A DNA stretch of 41,136 bases from Polaromonas sp. (GTDB taxonomy: Bacteria > Pseudomonadota > Gammaproteobacteria > Burkholderiales > Burkholderiaceae_C): NCBI GenBank assembly GCA_004293655.1, contig RDZZ01000045.1, positions 1 through 41,136 of the forward strand. Direction: 5' to 3'. Of this stretch, positions 14,613 to 22,233 are shown one piece after another. The translations under genes were made by a program, and so were the position numbers. Under the pieces are notes generated by a model that saw only the letters and a list, made by a program, of their open reading frames with translations, did no database searches and was not told the DNA's origin. Each line of letters starts with the position of its first letter. Positions within the stretch are counted from its first letter, which is position 1.

Positions 14613-15895
14613 GCGGCAGCCTTTAGGGTTCTGGAGGACGGTTGAATGATGAGAAAGTACAAACCAGCGCTGGCCGCCAGCTTCAAGGCACAAGGCAGCA
14701 CGCAATAAGCGATGACCAGCGCGTTCAAGGCTTCTGGGCTGCGCACGCCAGGCGCGTAGCCAAACACACCGAGCAGCGGCAGCGCCAGCCCTGCGGCCAG
14801 GGCCAGGTTGAGTTTGATGGCAAAGTTCCACCAGCCGAAATACGCGCCTTCAGCCCGGCCCGAGTCGCCATTGCTTTGAATCACACCTGCCAACAGGGCA
14901 CCTGGCAGGGCCAGGTCGGTGCCCAGCGCCACGCCGGAAAGCGCGCAAATGATCAAAAAAGCAACTGTCTGGCCACTGCCAATTTGTGTGGCCCAGACAA
15001 ACACCGCCATGCTCAGCGCCATGCCCATCAGCCAGGCTCTGGCCAGACCGATGCGCTTGACCACTGCCAGCCACAGTGGAATCGACAGCGCAGCCGTCAG
15101 AAAATAACTGCCCAGAAACAGCGGCTCCTGGCTGCTGGGCGCCTGCAGCCGGTCTTGAATGAAAAACAGCACCAGCGTGGCAGGCACCGCGCTGGCGGTG
15201 CCGTTGAGCATGAACACCAGCAGCAGGCGCTTGAAGTTGCCGTGCGCAAAAGGCAGCCAGAGCGCACCGGGCAGCACCGCTGCATCTTTTTTGGCAACCG
15301 GCGGCTGTGCCCGCGTCCAGGCCAGCCAGCCCAGTACAAGCGCTACAGAAAACAGAGCAGTGGTGGCAGGCAGACCCAGCGCTACCGGGGTAATCGATGC
15401 CATGACCACGCCCACCAGACCCAGCGCTTCACGCCACGCCACAATGCGGCTGCGCTCGGCCTCGTTGCCGCCCAGCATGGCCCCCCACGACTGGTGTGAC
15501 ACGCTTAGAAAACTGTACGCGGCATACGTCACCATCAGCATCACGCTGGCCCAGACAATGAGCGCGCCAGGTGCTCTGACCTGTGGAAAAAACAAAAGTG
15601 CAAACCCCAACGCCAGCACCACAGCGGCCAATGCCCCCAGCTTGAGTACCGCCGTGGGCGAGCGCGCAAACAGACGGTCACTCAGGCGGCCCAGCAGCGG
15701 GTCAATGAAGGCGTCAAACAGCCGCGCGCCCAGCAAAATCGCGCCCAGCGTGGCCAGTGGCACCCCAAACTCTTTGGCGTAGTGGTTTGGCAAAATCACA
15801 TACAGCGGCAACGCCACAAATGCCAGCGGCAGGCCCATCAAGCCATAGGCCAGGCCGTTGCGCCAGCCGAATGCAGAAGGGGGCGAAGCACTCAT
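14609..15895 (-). CDS. MFS transporter (GPH/MFS_2 type)
   Basis: 428 codons, 12 predicted membrane segments. The N-terminal half has GARLFDAFIDPLLGRLSDRL, the loop 2-3 signature of the glycoside-pentoside-hexuronide:cation symporter type. The substrate is not readable; relatives in MFS_2 include lysolipid transporters, which would fit the lipid context but is only inference. Starts overlap the chalcone-isomerase-like stop by 4 bp and its own stop overlaps the DUF3833 start, so three genes are translationally coupled. Confidence 0.9.
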   Translation of the reverse strand: MSASPPSAFGWRNGLAYGLMGLPLAFVALPLYVILPNHYAKEFGVPLATLGAILLGARLFDAFIDPLLGRLSDRLFARSPTAVLKLGALAAVVLALGFALLFFPQVRAPGALIVWASVMLMVTYAAYSFLSVSHQSWGAMLGGNEAERSRIVAWREALGLVGVVMASITPVALGLPATTALFSVALVLGWLAWTRAQPPVAKKDAAVLPGALWLPFAHGNFKRLLLVFMLNGTASAVPATLVLFFIQDRLQAPSSQEPLFLGSYFLTAALSIPLWLAVVKRIGLARAWLMGMALSMAVFVWATQIGSGQTVAFLIICALSGVALGTDLALPGALLAGVIQSNGDSGRAEGAYFGWWNFAIKLNLALAAGLALPLLGVFGYAPGVRSPEALNALVIAYCVLPCALKLAASAGLYFLIIQPSSRTLKAAA

Positions 15896-16521
15896 TGCGT
15901 GCCTGCCAGCAGGGCGCTGCGCACTTTGGGCTCAGATGTCTGGGGTGACAGCCAGATGCCGAAAAACAGGCGCGCAAATTCAGCATCCATGATCTCGCCT
16001 GCGGGCTTGCCGTTGACCAAAAAAGCCGCTCCAGCGCCGGGCCGGTAAACACCCGTGACGCGGTCGCCTTTTTTGACATCGGGAATCACGCGCAGCATGG
16101 CGGCGGTCCAGGTTTGGGCTTGCGCCTCAGAAATGATGGCCGAGCGGCGCATCTCCGCTATTGAGCGTTTGGCAATATCGCTGTTGGTGAAATCGCGCAG
16201 GTAGGCCAGCTCCAGTGCAAAGGGCAAGGCTGTTAGTTTGTCAGCCTTGAAGCCAGGCGTGACCCACAAACTGGCGTCATACACATCAAAGCCCCACACC
16301 GTCAGGCGGCCCTTGCCCAGCAGCTTGTGCTGCGGCAGCAGGTCGCGCAGCTCGGCTTGGCTGTCGCTGGCGGCGCTGCTGGTGGCTTCGGTACTGGTGC
16401 TGGTGCTGGTGCTGGTGTTAGGAGTTTGCGCGTGGCTCAAGCTGGTGGCCAGCAGCCAGGCGGCACACACTGCGGCTCTGGCAAAGGCGGTAGAGACAAA
16501 AGCGGGGTGAGCATCTCGCAT
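15892..16521 (-). CDS. Chalcone-isomerase-like exported protein
   Basis: 209 codons. A signal peptide (residues about 1-31) is followed by a low-complexity TSTSTSTSTEATSS linker produced by a CTGGTG tandem repeat. The domain itself (LLGKGRLTVWGFDVYDASLWV ... FALELAYLRDFTNSDIAKRSIAEM ... GVYRPGAGAAFLVNGKPAGEI ... FARLFFGIWLSP) is the bacterial chalcone-isomerase fold, whose relatives bind fatty acids. It probably acts in the periplasm as a fatty-acid or lipid binder rather than as an isomerase. It is 11 bp downstream of the Cfa-like gene. Confidence 0.88.
   Translation of the reverse strand: MRDAHPAFVSTAFARAAVCAAWLLATSLSHAQTPNTSTSTSTSTEATSSAASDSQAELRDLLPQHKLLGKGRLTVWGFDVYDASLWVTPGFKADKLTALPFALELAYLRDFTNSDIAKRSIAEMRRSAIISEAQAQTWTAAMLRVIPDVKKGDRVTGVYRPGAGAAFLVNGKPAGEIMDAEFARLFFGIWLSPQTSEPKVRSALLAGTQ
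16391..16420. repeat. 6-bp tandem repeat in chalcone-isomerase-like gene
   Basis: Four to five units of CTGGTG, giving the Thr-Ser linker after the signal peptide cleavage region. The unit keeps frame. Confidence 0.8.
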
Positions 16522-16532
16522 GGCGGGCCTCT

Positions 16533-17795
16533 TCAGACTTTGCGCAGGGTGTATTGCACGACATCGGTGTTGGCCTCGGTAAAGGCCGCCTCGCAGTAGC
16601 TCAGGTAGAACTCCCAGATGCGGATGAAGCGTTTGTCAAAACCCAGTTGCAGCACATGCGACTCTTGTGCGGCGAAGCTCTCGCGCCACAGCTGCAGTGT
16701 GTGGGCATAGTCCTGGCCGAATGAAAATTCGTCCACCACCTCAAAACCCGCTGCCCTGGCCTGGGCACGAAACTCTCTGGGGCAGGGCAGGCAGCCGCCG
16801 GGGAAGATGTACTGCTGGATAAAGTCGGTCGAGCCGATGTAGCGCTCAAACAAATCGTCTGCAATCACGATGCTTTGAATGCACGCGTAGCCGCCGGTTT
16901 TAAGCAGCCGCGCCACCGTCTGGAAATACTCGGGCCAGTACGCACGGCCCACCGCTTCGACCATTTCAATCGAGCAGATGGCGTCAAAAGGCTCATCGGT
17001 GGTGGTTTTGCCGATGTCGCGGTAGTCTTGCAGCCGCAGGTCAGCCTTTGCTGCCACACCTTCGCGCTGCATGCGTTTTTGGGCCCAGTCCAGTTGCTCG
17101 GTACTGAGCGTCACGCCCACCACAGAGGCATCGAACTCCTTGGTAGCTTTTTCGGCCAGGGCGCCCCAGCCACAGCCAATTTCCAGCACCCGGTCGCCAG
17201 GCTTGACACGTGCCATGCGCAGGGCACGCCGCACTTTGGCGTGCTGGGCGTCTTTCATGGATGTTTCGGGCGTTTCAAAAATGGCCGATGAATAGTTCAT
17301 CGTGCCGTCCAGCCACAGCTCATAAAACGCATTGCCCAGGTCGTAGTGCGCGTGGATGTTTTTCTGGCTGTTGGCCTTGGTGTTGCGGTTGAGCAGGTGC
17401 TTGATGCGGTAGGCAAAACGGCCCAGCCAGGTGCCATAGACCATGCTCTCAACTTCTTTGCGGTTGATGATGAGCACGCGCAACAGCTCAGTCAGGTGCG
17501 GCGTGGTCCAGTCCCCGGCAATAAAACTTTCAGCAAAACCAATGTCGCCCGACTTGAGTGCGGCGCTGCAGACATTCCAGTTCAGCAAGTGCAAGCTGGC
17601 CATCGGGCTTTGCCCGTTGCCAAAGCGCTGTACCGATCCGTCGGGCAGTTTGAGCGTGAGGGTGCCCTGCTTGAGCCGCAGCAGCAGTTTGAGCATGGCC
17701 CGCGCCGCTGATGGCGCACCAGCTGGCATGGACGGTGACGCACTCGAAGGCGAGATGTTTGAAGGAGCGTCAGAGGGGGAGTCAGAAGGATTCAT
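16533..17795 (-). CDS. Cfa-family SAM-dependent lipid methyltransferase
   Basis: 420 codons. It acts on unsaturated acyl chains of membrane phospholipid using S-adenosylmethionine. A Ser/Pro-rich N-terminal tail (1-30) precedes the lipid-binding domain; the SAM motif VLEIGCGWGALAEKA is at 203-217 and the Cfa signature YIFPGGCLP at 329-337. Glu280 (MVEAVG) and Tyr363 (GQDYAHTL) match E. coli Cfa Glu239 and Tyr317, but Gln307 (CIQSIV) replaces His266. A Gln there is, as I recall, also found in enzymes that make methylene- or methyl-branched chains, so annotation as cyclopropane synthase is doubtful. ATG overlaps the DUF1365 stop by 4 bp. Confidence 0.92.
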   Translation of the reverse strand: MNPSDSPSDAPSNISPSSASPSMPAGAPSAARAMLKLLLRLKQGTLTLKLPDGSVQRFGNGQSPMASLHLLNWNVCSAALKSGDIGFAESFIAGDWTTPHLTELLRVLIINRKEVESMVYGTWLGRFAYRIKHLLNRNTKANSQKNIHAHYDLGNAFYELWLDGTMNYSSAIFETPETSMKDAQHAKVRRALRMARVKPGDRVLEIGCGWGALAEKATKEFDASVVGVTLSTEQLDWAQKRMQREGVAAKADLRLQDYRDIGKTTTDEPFDAICSIEMVEAVGRAYWPEYFQTVARLLKTGGYACIQSIVIADDLFERYIGSTDFIQQYIFPGGCLPCPREFRAQARAAGFEVVDEFSFGQDYAHTLQLWRESFAAQESHVLQLGFDKRFIRIWEFYLSYCEAAFTEANTDVVQYTLRKV

Positions 17796-18595
17796 CGCGT
17801 CACAAATATTTCAGGGGGTTTGGGTTTGGTGATGAATGGCACGCGCTTGCGCCACAGCTTGAAAGCCTGCCAATGGATGCGGACCACCACGCCAATCGTC
17901 ATGGCCGGATAGCGCCACAAAGCCTTGTGCAAAGCCCCAGGGGTTATTGGCTCCAGCGTGCCGCTGACACTGGTCTGCAGCAGCGGGCCAGTGGCATCGT
18001 CATAGTCAATCCGGGCCACGGTTCTGGCGCTGCCCACATCCAGTGTGGGCGTGGTGCGCATGAAGCGAAAGCGGTAGCCACCTTCCAGAGTGCAAAACGG
18101 GGACACATGAAACACCTTGTCAGCGGCAAGTTCCTGGCCATAGCGGGGCTGATCCAGCAAGTAGCAGTGGCGCTCGCCAAAGGTGTTGTTGACCTCCACC
18201 ACAATGGTGCGCAACTCGCCACTGGCAGTGTGGCAGTACCAAAAGCTCACGGGCTTGAAGGTGTAGCCCAGCACGCGCGGGTAGGTGTGCAGCCACACCT
18301 CGCCCAGCGCGTCTGCAATGCCTTCGCGCTGCAAAAGCTCGTCGATCCAGCTCAAGGCGTTGGCACGCCCATCGCCATGGTCGCGGTCAAAAAAACTCAG
18401 CAGGGCGCGGCGGTTGTGGGCCAGTGCGCCGCTGCCGTGCTGCTGCATGGCGCGCAGTGGCAGCATTAAAAAGTACGTTGGGTAGGCAAAAGTATTGCGT
18501 GCAGGCTTGAGCCGCGCATGACGTACCTGGCCAAACCCCAATAACGGAACCGCTGGGGGCGGCCCACCGCTGCGCACGGGCGTTGGTTCGGTCAT
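17792..18595 (-). CDS. DUF1365 family protein
   Basis: 267 codons. Opening FGQVRHARLKPARNTFAYPTYFLMLPL, then LLSFFDRDHGDG, VWLHTYPRVLGYTFKPVSFWYCH and VVEVNNTFGERHCYLL are hallmark DUF1365 segments. Function is not biochemically settled as far as I know; the protein is nearly always paired with a Cfa-like methyltransferase and an FAD oxidoreductase, as here, and a step in acyl-chain modification is the best inference. Conserved His/Cys/Tyr residues (FWYCH) could bind a metal or cofactor. It is 24 bp after the FAD gene and overlaps the Cfa-like gene. Confidence 0.92.
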   Translation of the reverse strand: MTEPTPVRSGGPPPAVPLLGFGQVRHARLKPARNTFAYPTYFLMLPLRAMQQHGSGALAHNRRALLSFFDRDHGDGRANALSWIDELLQREGIADALGEVWLHTYPRVLGYTFKPVSFWYCHTASGELRTIVVEVNNTFGERHCYLLDQPRYGQELAADKVFHVSPFCTLEGGYRFRFMRTTPTLDVGSARTVARIDYDDATGPLLQTSVSGTLEPITPGALHKALWRYPAMTIGVVVRIHWQAFKLWRKRVPFITKPKPPEIFVTR

Positions 18596-18619
18596 GCGGG
18601 TTGCGTCATGTTTGTTGGC

Positions 18620-19975
18620 TCAGGTCTGTGCTGCGCTGGTTTCAAGCAGCAGCTGCCGGGCCACTTCAAGGCCCGATTTGAGACCGTCTTCATGGAATCC
18701 ATAGCCCGTCCAGGCACCACAAAAATAGCTGTGGTGCTGTCCTTGCAGGGGCGCCAGCTCGCCCTGCGCACGAATGGCCGCGAGGTCAAACACCGGATGC
18801 GCGTAGTCATATTCACCCAGGACGAGATGGCGCGGAACCTCACGCACCGGGTTGAGTGACACCACCACCGGCTGGGTAAACGGCAAAGGTTGCAGCATGT
18901 TGAGCAGATAGTGCAGGCAGACTTGGGACGATTCGCGGTCTGCACGCTTTGCCCGTTCATAGTTCCAGGCCGCCCAGGCGAGTTTTTTGCTGGGCAGAAC
19001 CGAGGCATCGAGGTGCAATACGGCGCGGTTGGGCTGGTAGCGTATGGCGCCAAGTACGCGTTGTTCGGCGGCTGTGGGGTGCTGCAGCATGGCCAGTGAC
19101 TGGTCAGAGTGCGCGGCCATCACCACTTTGTCAAAGCGTTCTTCGCCGTCATCGGTGATGATGCTCACACCTTGTGCGTCACGCTCGATGCGCCTGACCG
19201 GGGTGCTTAAGCGCTTGTGGGCAATGCCTGCAATGATCTTGTCAACGTAGTGCCTGGCACCGCCTGTGACCGTCCACCACTGGGGCCTTCTGGCCACTTG
19301 TATCAAGCCGTGGTTGTAGCAAAAGCGGATCATGGTGGCTACGGGAAACTGCAACATCTGCTCGGTCGGGCACGACCAGATGCAGCCCATCATGGGCAGA
19401 AAATACCAGTCACGAAACTCGTCCGAGAATTTTTGCGCGCGCAAAAAGTCCCCCAGTGGCTGCGCCATGGCGACTTCTGCATTGGCCATCGCCAGCGCGG
19501 TGGTGATGCGGTTAAAACGCATGATGTCCCGCAGCATGCGCAAAAACCGCCAGCGCACCAAGTTACTGCGCTGGACAAACACACTGTTCAAACTGGAGCC
19601 GCTCCACTCCAGTGTTGGCCCCGCTTGATCGTCAATGCCTTTGAAAGCGCCCGGCACTTTGACCGAAAACGACATGTCGGATTTGGCTGTGGCAACGCCC
19701 AGCTCTGCAAACAGCGCAATCAAGTTGGGGTAAGTGCGCTCGTTGAACACCAGAAACCCGGTATCAACGCCGTGCGTGACTGGCCCTTGTGCGGTGGGCA
19801 ACGTGACGTCAACCGTGTGGGTATGGCCGCCAAAATAGTTGCCTGCTTCAAACAGGCTGACTTCAGCCAGACCCTGGAGCTTGTGCGCCACGGCCAGCCC
19901 GGAAATACCGGAACCGACAATGGCAACACGAGGTTGCCGAGAACTCGCAGCTGAGGATGGGGGATGACCGCGCAT
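18620..19975 (-). CDS. FAD-dependent amine-oxidase-family oxidoreductase
   Basis: 451 codons. The dinucleotide-binding motif VGSGISGLAVAHKL is at 20-33 with FEAGNYFGGHTHT following, the layout of flavin amine oxidase/phytoene-desaturase-like proteins. The C-terminal FCGAWTGYGFHEDGL is the second FAD contact. First gene of the FAD-DUF1365-Cfa-CHI-MFS-DUF3833 operon. In other proteobacteria the orthologue sits in sigma-E/ChrR regulons; a desaturase or oxidase acting on methylated phospholipid chains is an inference from context. No clear Shine-Dalgarno precedes ATG 19975, so the start could be moved. Confidence 0.92.
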   Translation of the reverse strand: MRGHPPSSAASSRQPRVAIVGSGISGLAVAHKLQGLAEVSLFEAGNYFGGHTHTVDVTLPTAQGPVTHGVDTGFLVFNERTYPNLIALFAELGVATAKSDMSFSVKVPGAFKGIDDQAGPTLEWSGSSLNSVFVQRSNLVRWRFLRMLRDIMRFNRITTALAMANAEVAMAQPLGDFLRAQKFSDEFRDWYFLPMMGCIWSCPTEQMLQFPVATMIRFCYNHGLIQVARRPQWWTVTGGARHYVDKIIAGIAHKRLSTPVRRIERDAQGVSIITDDGEERFDKVVMAAHSDQSLAMLQHPTAAEQRVLGAIRYQPNRAVLHLDASVLPSKKLAWAAWNYERAKRADRESSQVCLHYLLNMLQPLPFTQPVVVSLNPVREVPRHLVLGEYDYAHPVFDLAAIRAQGELAPLQGQHHSYFCGAWTGYGFHEDGLKSGLEVARQLLLETSAAQT

Positions 19976-20435
19976 GGTCAGCCGCCAGAAGATAAAAATG
20001 TTGCGAAGCGCCCCGACGCGAACAAGGCAGGGGGGCAGGAGGAGGGGTGCCCCGGGATTTCAACTGGGTACAAAAGACCCAGTCGGCTTCGCAACAATGA
20101 AACTGCTGGCTCGCTCGCGCTGCATGCAACTGCACCTTGTGCGAACGTGTGTCCGACTCGCTGGGAGCGCAGGTGGTTTCCTGCTTTTGCCCTCCAGACA
20201 TGGTGGAGATTTTGTAACAGAGAAAAACGCATGGTCAGCGCGGTTGTCAGCATGGTTGATGGGCAGAGTTGACGATGAAAGTTTGCAAACGGCCTTGCTT
20301 CACGCATTTCGTGGTTCACGGTGCTACGACAGCTACAACCCGGGCAATGATAAAAACAGACACATCATAAACGAAAATTACCGTGCGGTTAAATAGTGAC
20401 CAATCGGTAATTTTATCAACAAGACAGCACATGTC
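19976..20435. other. Long intergenic region, no gene seen
   Basis: 460 bp between the FAD oxidoreductase start and the glutathione peroxidase stop. ORFs here are short and look random. The only structure I see is the inverted repeat at 20374-20414. The operon promoter must lie here (minus strand), but I could not identify a box matching the known RpoE/ChrR (ECF11) consensus with confidence. Confidence 0.6.
20374..20414 (-). terminator. Inverted repeat after glutathione peroxidase
   Basis: AAAATTACCG (20374-20383) and CGGTAATTTT (20405-20414) are perfect 10-bp arms around a 21-nt loop, 22 bp past the stop of the minus-strand peroxidase gene. On that strand the right arm ends in TTTTCGTTT, which could act as a weak terminator. 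An operator for the downstream operon is the alternative. Confidence 0.45.
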
Positions 20436-21047
20436 TCAAGGGCTGGCCAGTTGCTTGTCGATTTCTTTGAGAAACTGGCGGCTGGTGGGGTCGGCCATAG
20501 AGTTGAAGCTGACCACGCTCTGGCCGTCACGTGCAATGACGTACTTGTAGAAATTCCACTTTGGTGCGGTTCCGGTTTTGGCCGCCAGCTGTTTGAACAA
20601 AGGATTGGCGTCTTTGCCCGACACGCTGGACTTGGTGAACATCGGAAATTTCACACCAAACGTGTTTTCGCAAAAAGCTGCGATGTCTTTGTTGCTACCC
20701 GTTTCCTGCGAAAAATCATTGGACGGAAAGCCCAGCACCACCAGACCTTTGTCCTTGTATTTAGTGTGAAGCGCCTCCAGGCCCTCGTATTGAGACGTGA
20801 AACCGCAAAAACTGGCCGTGTTGACCACCACCACCACCTTGCCGCTGTACTGGCACAGCGACTGCGGTTTCTCATCCTGGAGACGTAAAAAACTTTGCTG
20901 GAGCAGCCCCGTACATGCCGTGGTTGCCTGCGCCTTGGCTGGAGTCGCAGCCCACAGCGCTGGGGTGTATGAAGAAAAACCAGCCCACAAAGCAGCACTG
21001 GCCAGGCAGGTGGACAGTGACAAGGCTTTAGGTGTCATGAAGTACAT
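20436..21047 (-). CDS. Exported glutathione peroxidase
   Basis: 203 codons from ATG 21047; a TTG 15 codons further upstream is less likely, and ATG 21038 is also possible. The N-terminus is a signal peptide (LSLSTCLASAALWAGFSSYTPALWA), so the enzyme would reduce lipid or hydrogen peroxides in the periplasm. The peroxidatic Cys is Cys81 in NTASFCGFTSQYEGL. The usual Gln region reads FPSNDFSQETGS and the Trp lies in KWNFYKYVI; the Asp in place of Gln within FPSN(Q) is a small deviation. It lies upstream of the lipid operon on the same strand, and peroxidases of this type are commonly co-regulated with photooxidative-stress genes. Confidence 0.93.
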   Translation of the reverse strand: MYFMTPKALSLSTCLASAALWAGFSSYTPALWAATPAKAQATTACTGLLQQSFLRLQDEKPQSLCQYSGKVVVVVNTASFCGFTSQYEGLEALHTKYKDKGLVVLGFPSNDFSQETGSNKDIAAFCENTFGVKFPMFTKSSVSGKDANPLFKQLAAKTGTAPKWNFYKYVIARDGQSVVSFNSMADPTSRQFLKEIDKQLASP

Positions 21048-21271
21048 AAGAGGCTCACTTGAGATAAGAGATGAAACTTGGGGACGAGGCAAAAGCTTGC
21101 GCAGGATACCGCTGCAAAAGGTGCTTGGACGCGGGCCACTTCATTTATACGCTTTTTAGCGGACACCAGATTCAGGCAGGGAAATGGCAAGGCTGAATAA
21201 CCTGCAAAAAAACCACGAAAAGCCTGTCATGCACTTGTGTTTCATATTCACAGCCTAGAATTATTCATCAA

Positions 21272-21302
21272 CTGCCATGCAATATGCATGCATCCGTGGC
21301 AG
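21272..21302. promoter_or_regulatory. Interrupted palindrome in divergent promoter region
   Basis: CTGCCA (21272-21277) and TGGCAG (21297-21302) flank a TGCA/ATGCATGCAT-rich centre, between the divergent glutathione peroxidase and ferritin-like genes. It could bind a dimeric regulator of either gene; no direct support beyond symmetry and position. Confidence 0.3.
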
Positions 21303-21363
21303 GTCTTTGTGCGTATTGACCGTGTACGCTGATGGATGCGTTCATGATTGCAAAGGAGTTTTT

Positions 21364-22233
21364 ATGCTTTATCCAGAACTGTTCAAACAACTCGAAGCTG
21401 TCCGCTGGAACATGGACAAAGACATTCCCTGGGCCAGTTTCAATGCATCCGAACTCTCAGACGAGCAGGCACAGACCATCAAGATGAATGCGATCACTGA
21501 ATGGGCGGCGCTGCCAGCGACCGAGATGTTTTTGCGTGACAACAAGGACGACAGTGATTTTTCAGCTTTCATGTCGATCTGGTTTTTTGAAGAGCAAAAG
21601 CACTCACTGGTGCTGATGGAATACCTCAGACGTTTCCGGCCCGATATGGCACCGACTGAAAAAGAGCTGCATGAGGTGCGCTTTGAGTTTGAACCCGCAC
21701 CGCCTCTTGAGACACTGATGATGCATTTCTGCGGCGAAATCCGCCTCAACCACTGGTACAGGCGTGCCAGCCAGTGGCACACCGAGCCTGTCATCAAGCA
21801 AATCTACACCCAGCTCAGCCAAGACGAAGCCCGCCACGGCGGCGCTTATTTGCGCTACATGAAACGCGCCATCAACAACTTCGGCAACGATGCCCGGGCG
21901 GCTTTCACCAAAGTGGGCGTATTGATGGCCAGTGCCCGCCGCACGGCACAAGCCTTGCACCCGACCAATCTGCACGTGAACAAAGCCCTGTTTCCGCGCG
22001 ACACCATCCAGTCGCGCCTGCCCAACCCCGAGTGGCTGGAGCACTGGCTGGATGCCCAGATCAAGTTTGACGCGGTCTGGGAAGGCAAAGTGGTGGACCG
22101 CATTTTGCACAACATGAGCCTGCTGATGAACCAGAGCTTTAAAACGGTGCAGGAGCTTAACCGCTACCGCAAGGAGCTCAGCCGTGAGATCGCAGGCGGC
22201 ATGGTGCAAGATGCCAGGCTGCAAGTGGTATGA
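21364..22233 (+). CDS. Di-iron ferritin-like / acyl-desaturase-like protein
   Basis: 289 codons from ATG 21364, chosen because AAAGGAG lies 7 bp upstream; a longer reading from 21277 lacks this. All-helical protein with two metal motifs: Glu76-Glu77-x-x-His80 (FFEEQKHS) and Asp154-Glu155-x-x-His158 (QDEARHGG), plus Glu46 or Glu54 and Glu125 (FCGEIRLNHWY). That is the ligand pattern of the ferritin-like superfamily, closest in layout to acyl-ACP desaturases (fatty acid desaturase type 2). It probably performs O2-dependent chemistry with a di-iron centre; the substrate is unknown. Its stop codon is the first TGA of the 9-bp tandem repeat shared with rfaE2. Confidence 0.85.
   Translation: MLYPELFKQLEAVRWNMDKDIPWASFNASELSDEQAQTIKMNAITEWAALPATEMFLRDNKDDSDFSAFMSIWFFEEQKHSLVLMEYLRRFRPDMAPTEKELHEVRFEFEPAPPLETLMMHFCGEIRLNHWYRRASQWHTEPVIKQIYTQLSQDEARHGGAYLRYMKRAINNFGNDARAAFTKVGVLMASARRTAQALHPTNLHVNKALFPRDTIQSRLPNPEWLEHWLDAQIKFDAVWEGKVVDRILHNMSLLMNQSFKTVQELNRYRKELSREIAGGMVQDARLQVV

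Noticed and set aside
19978-20319. 113-codon minus-strand ORF upstream of the FAD oxidoreductase
   Set aside because: No motif, no Shine-Dalgarno, and amino acid composition typical of random frame; I considered a degraded ChrR or sigma factor but found no matching zinc-ligand or helix-turn-helix pattern.
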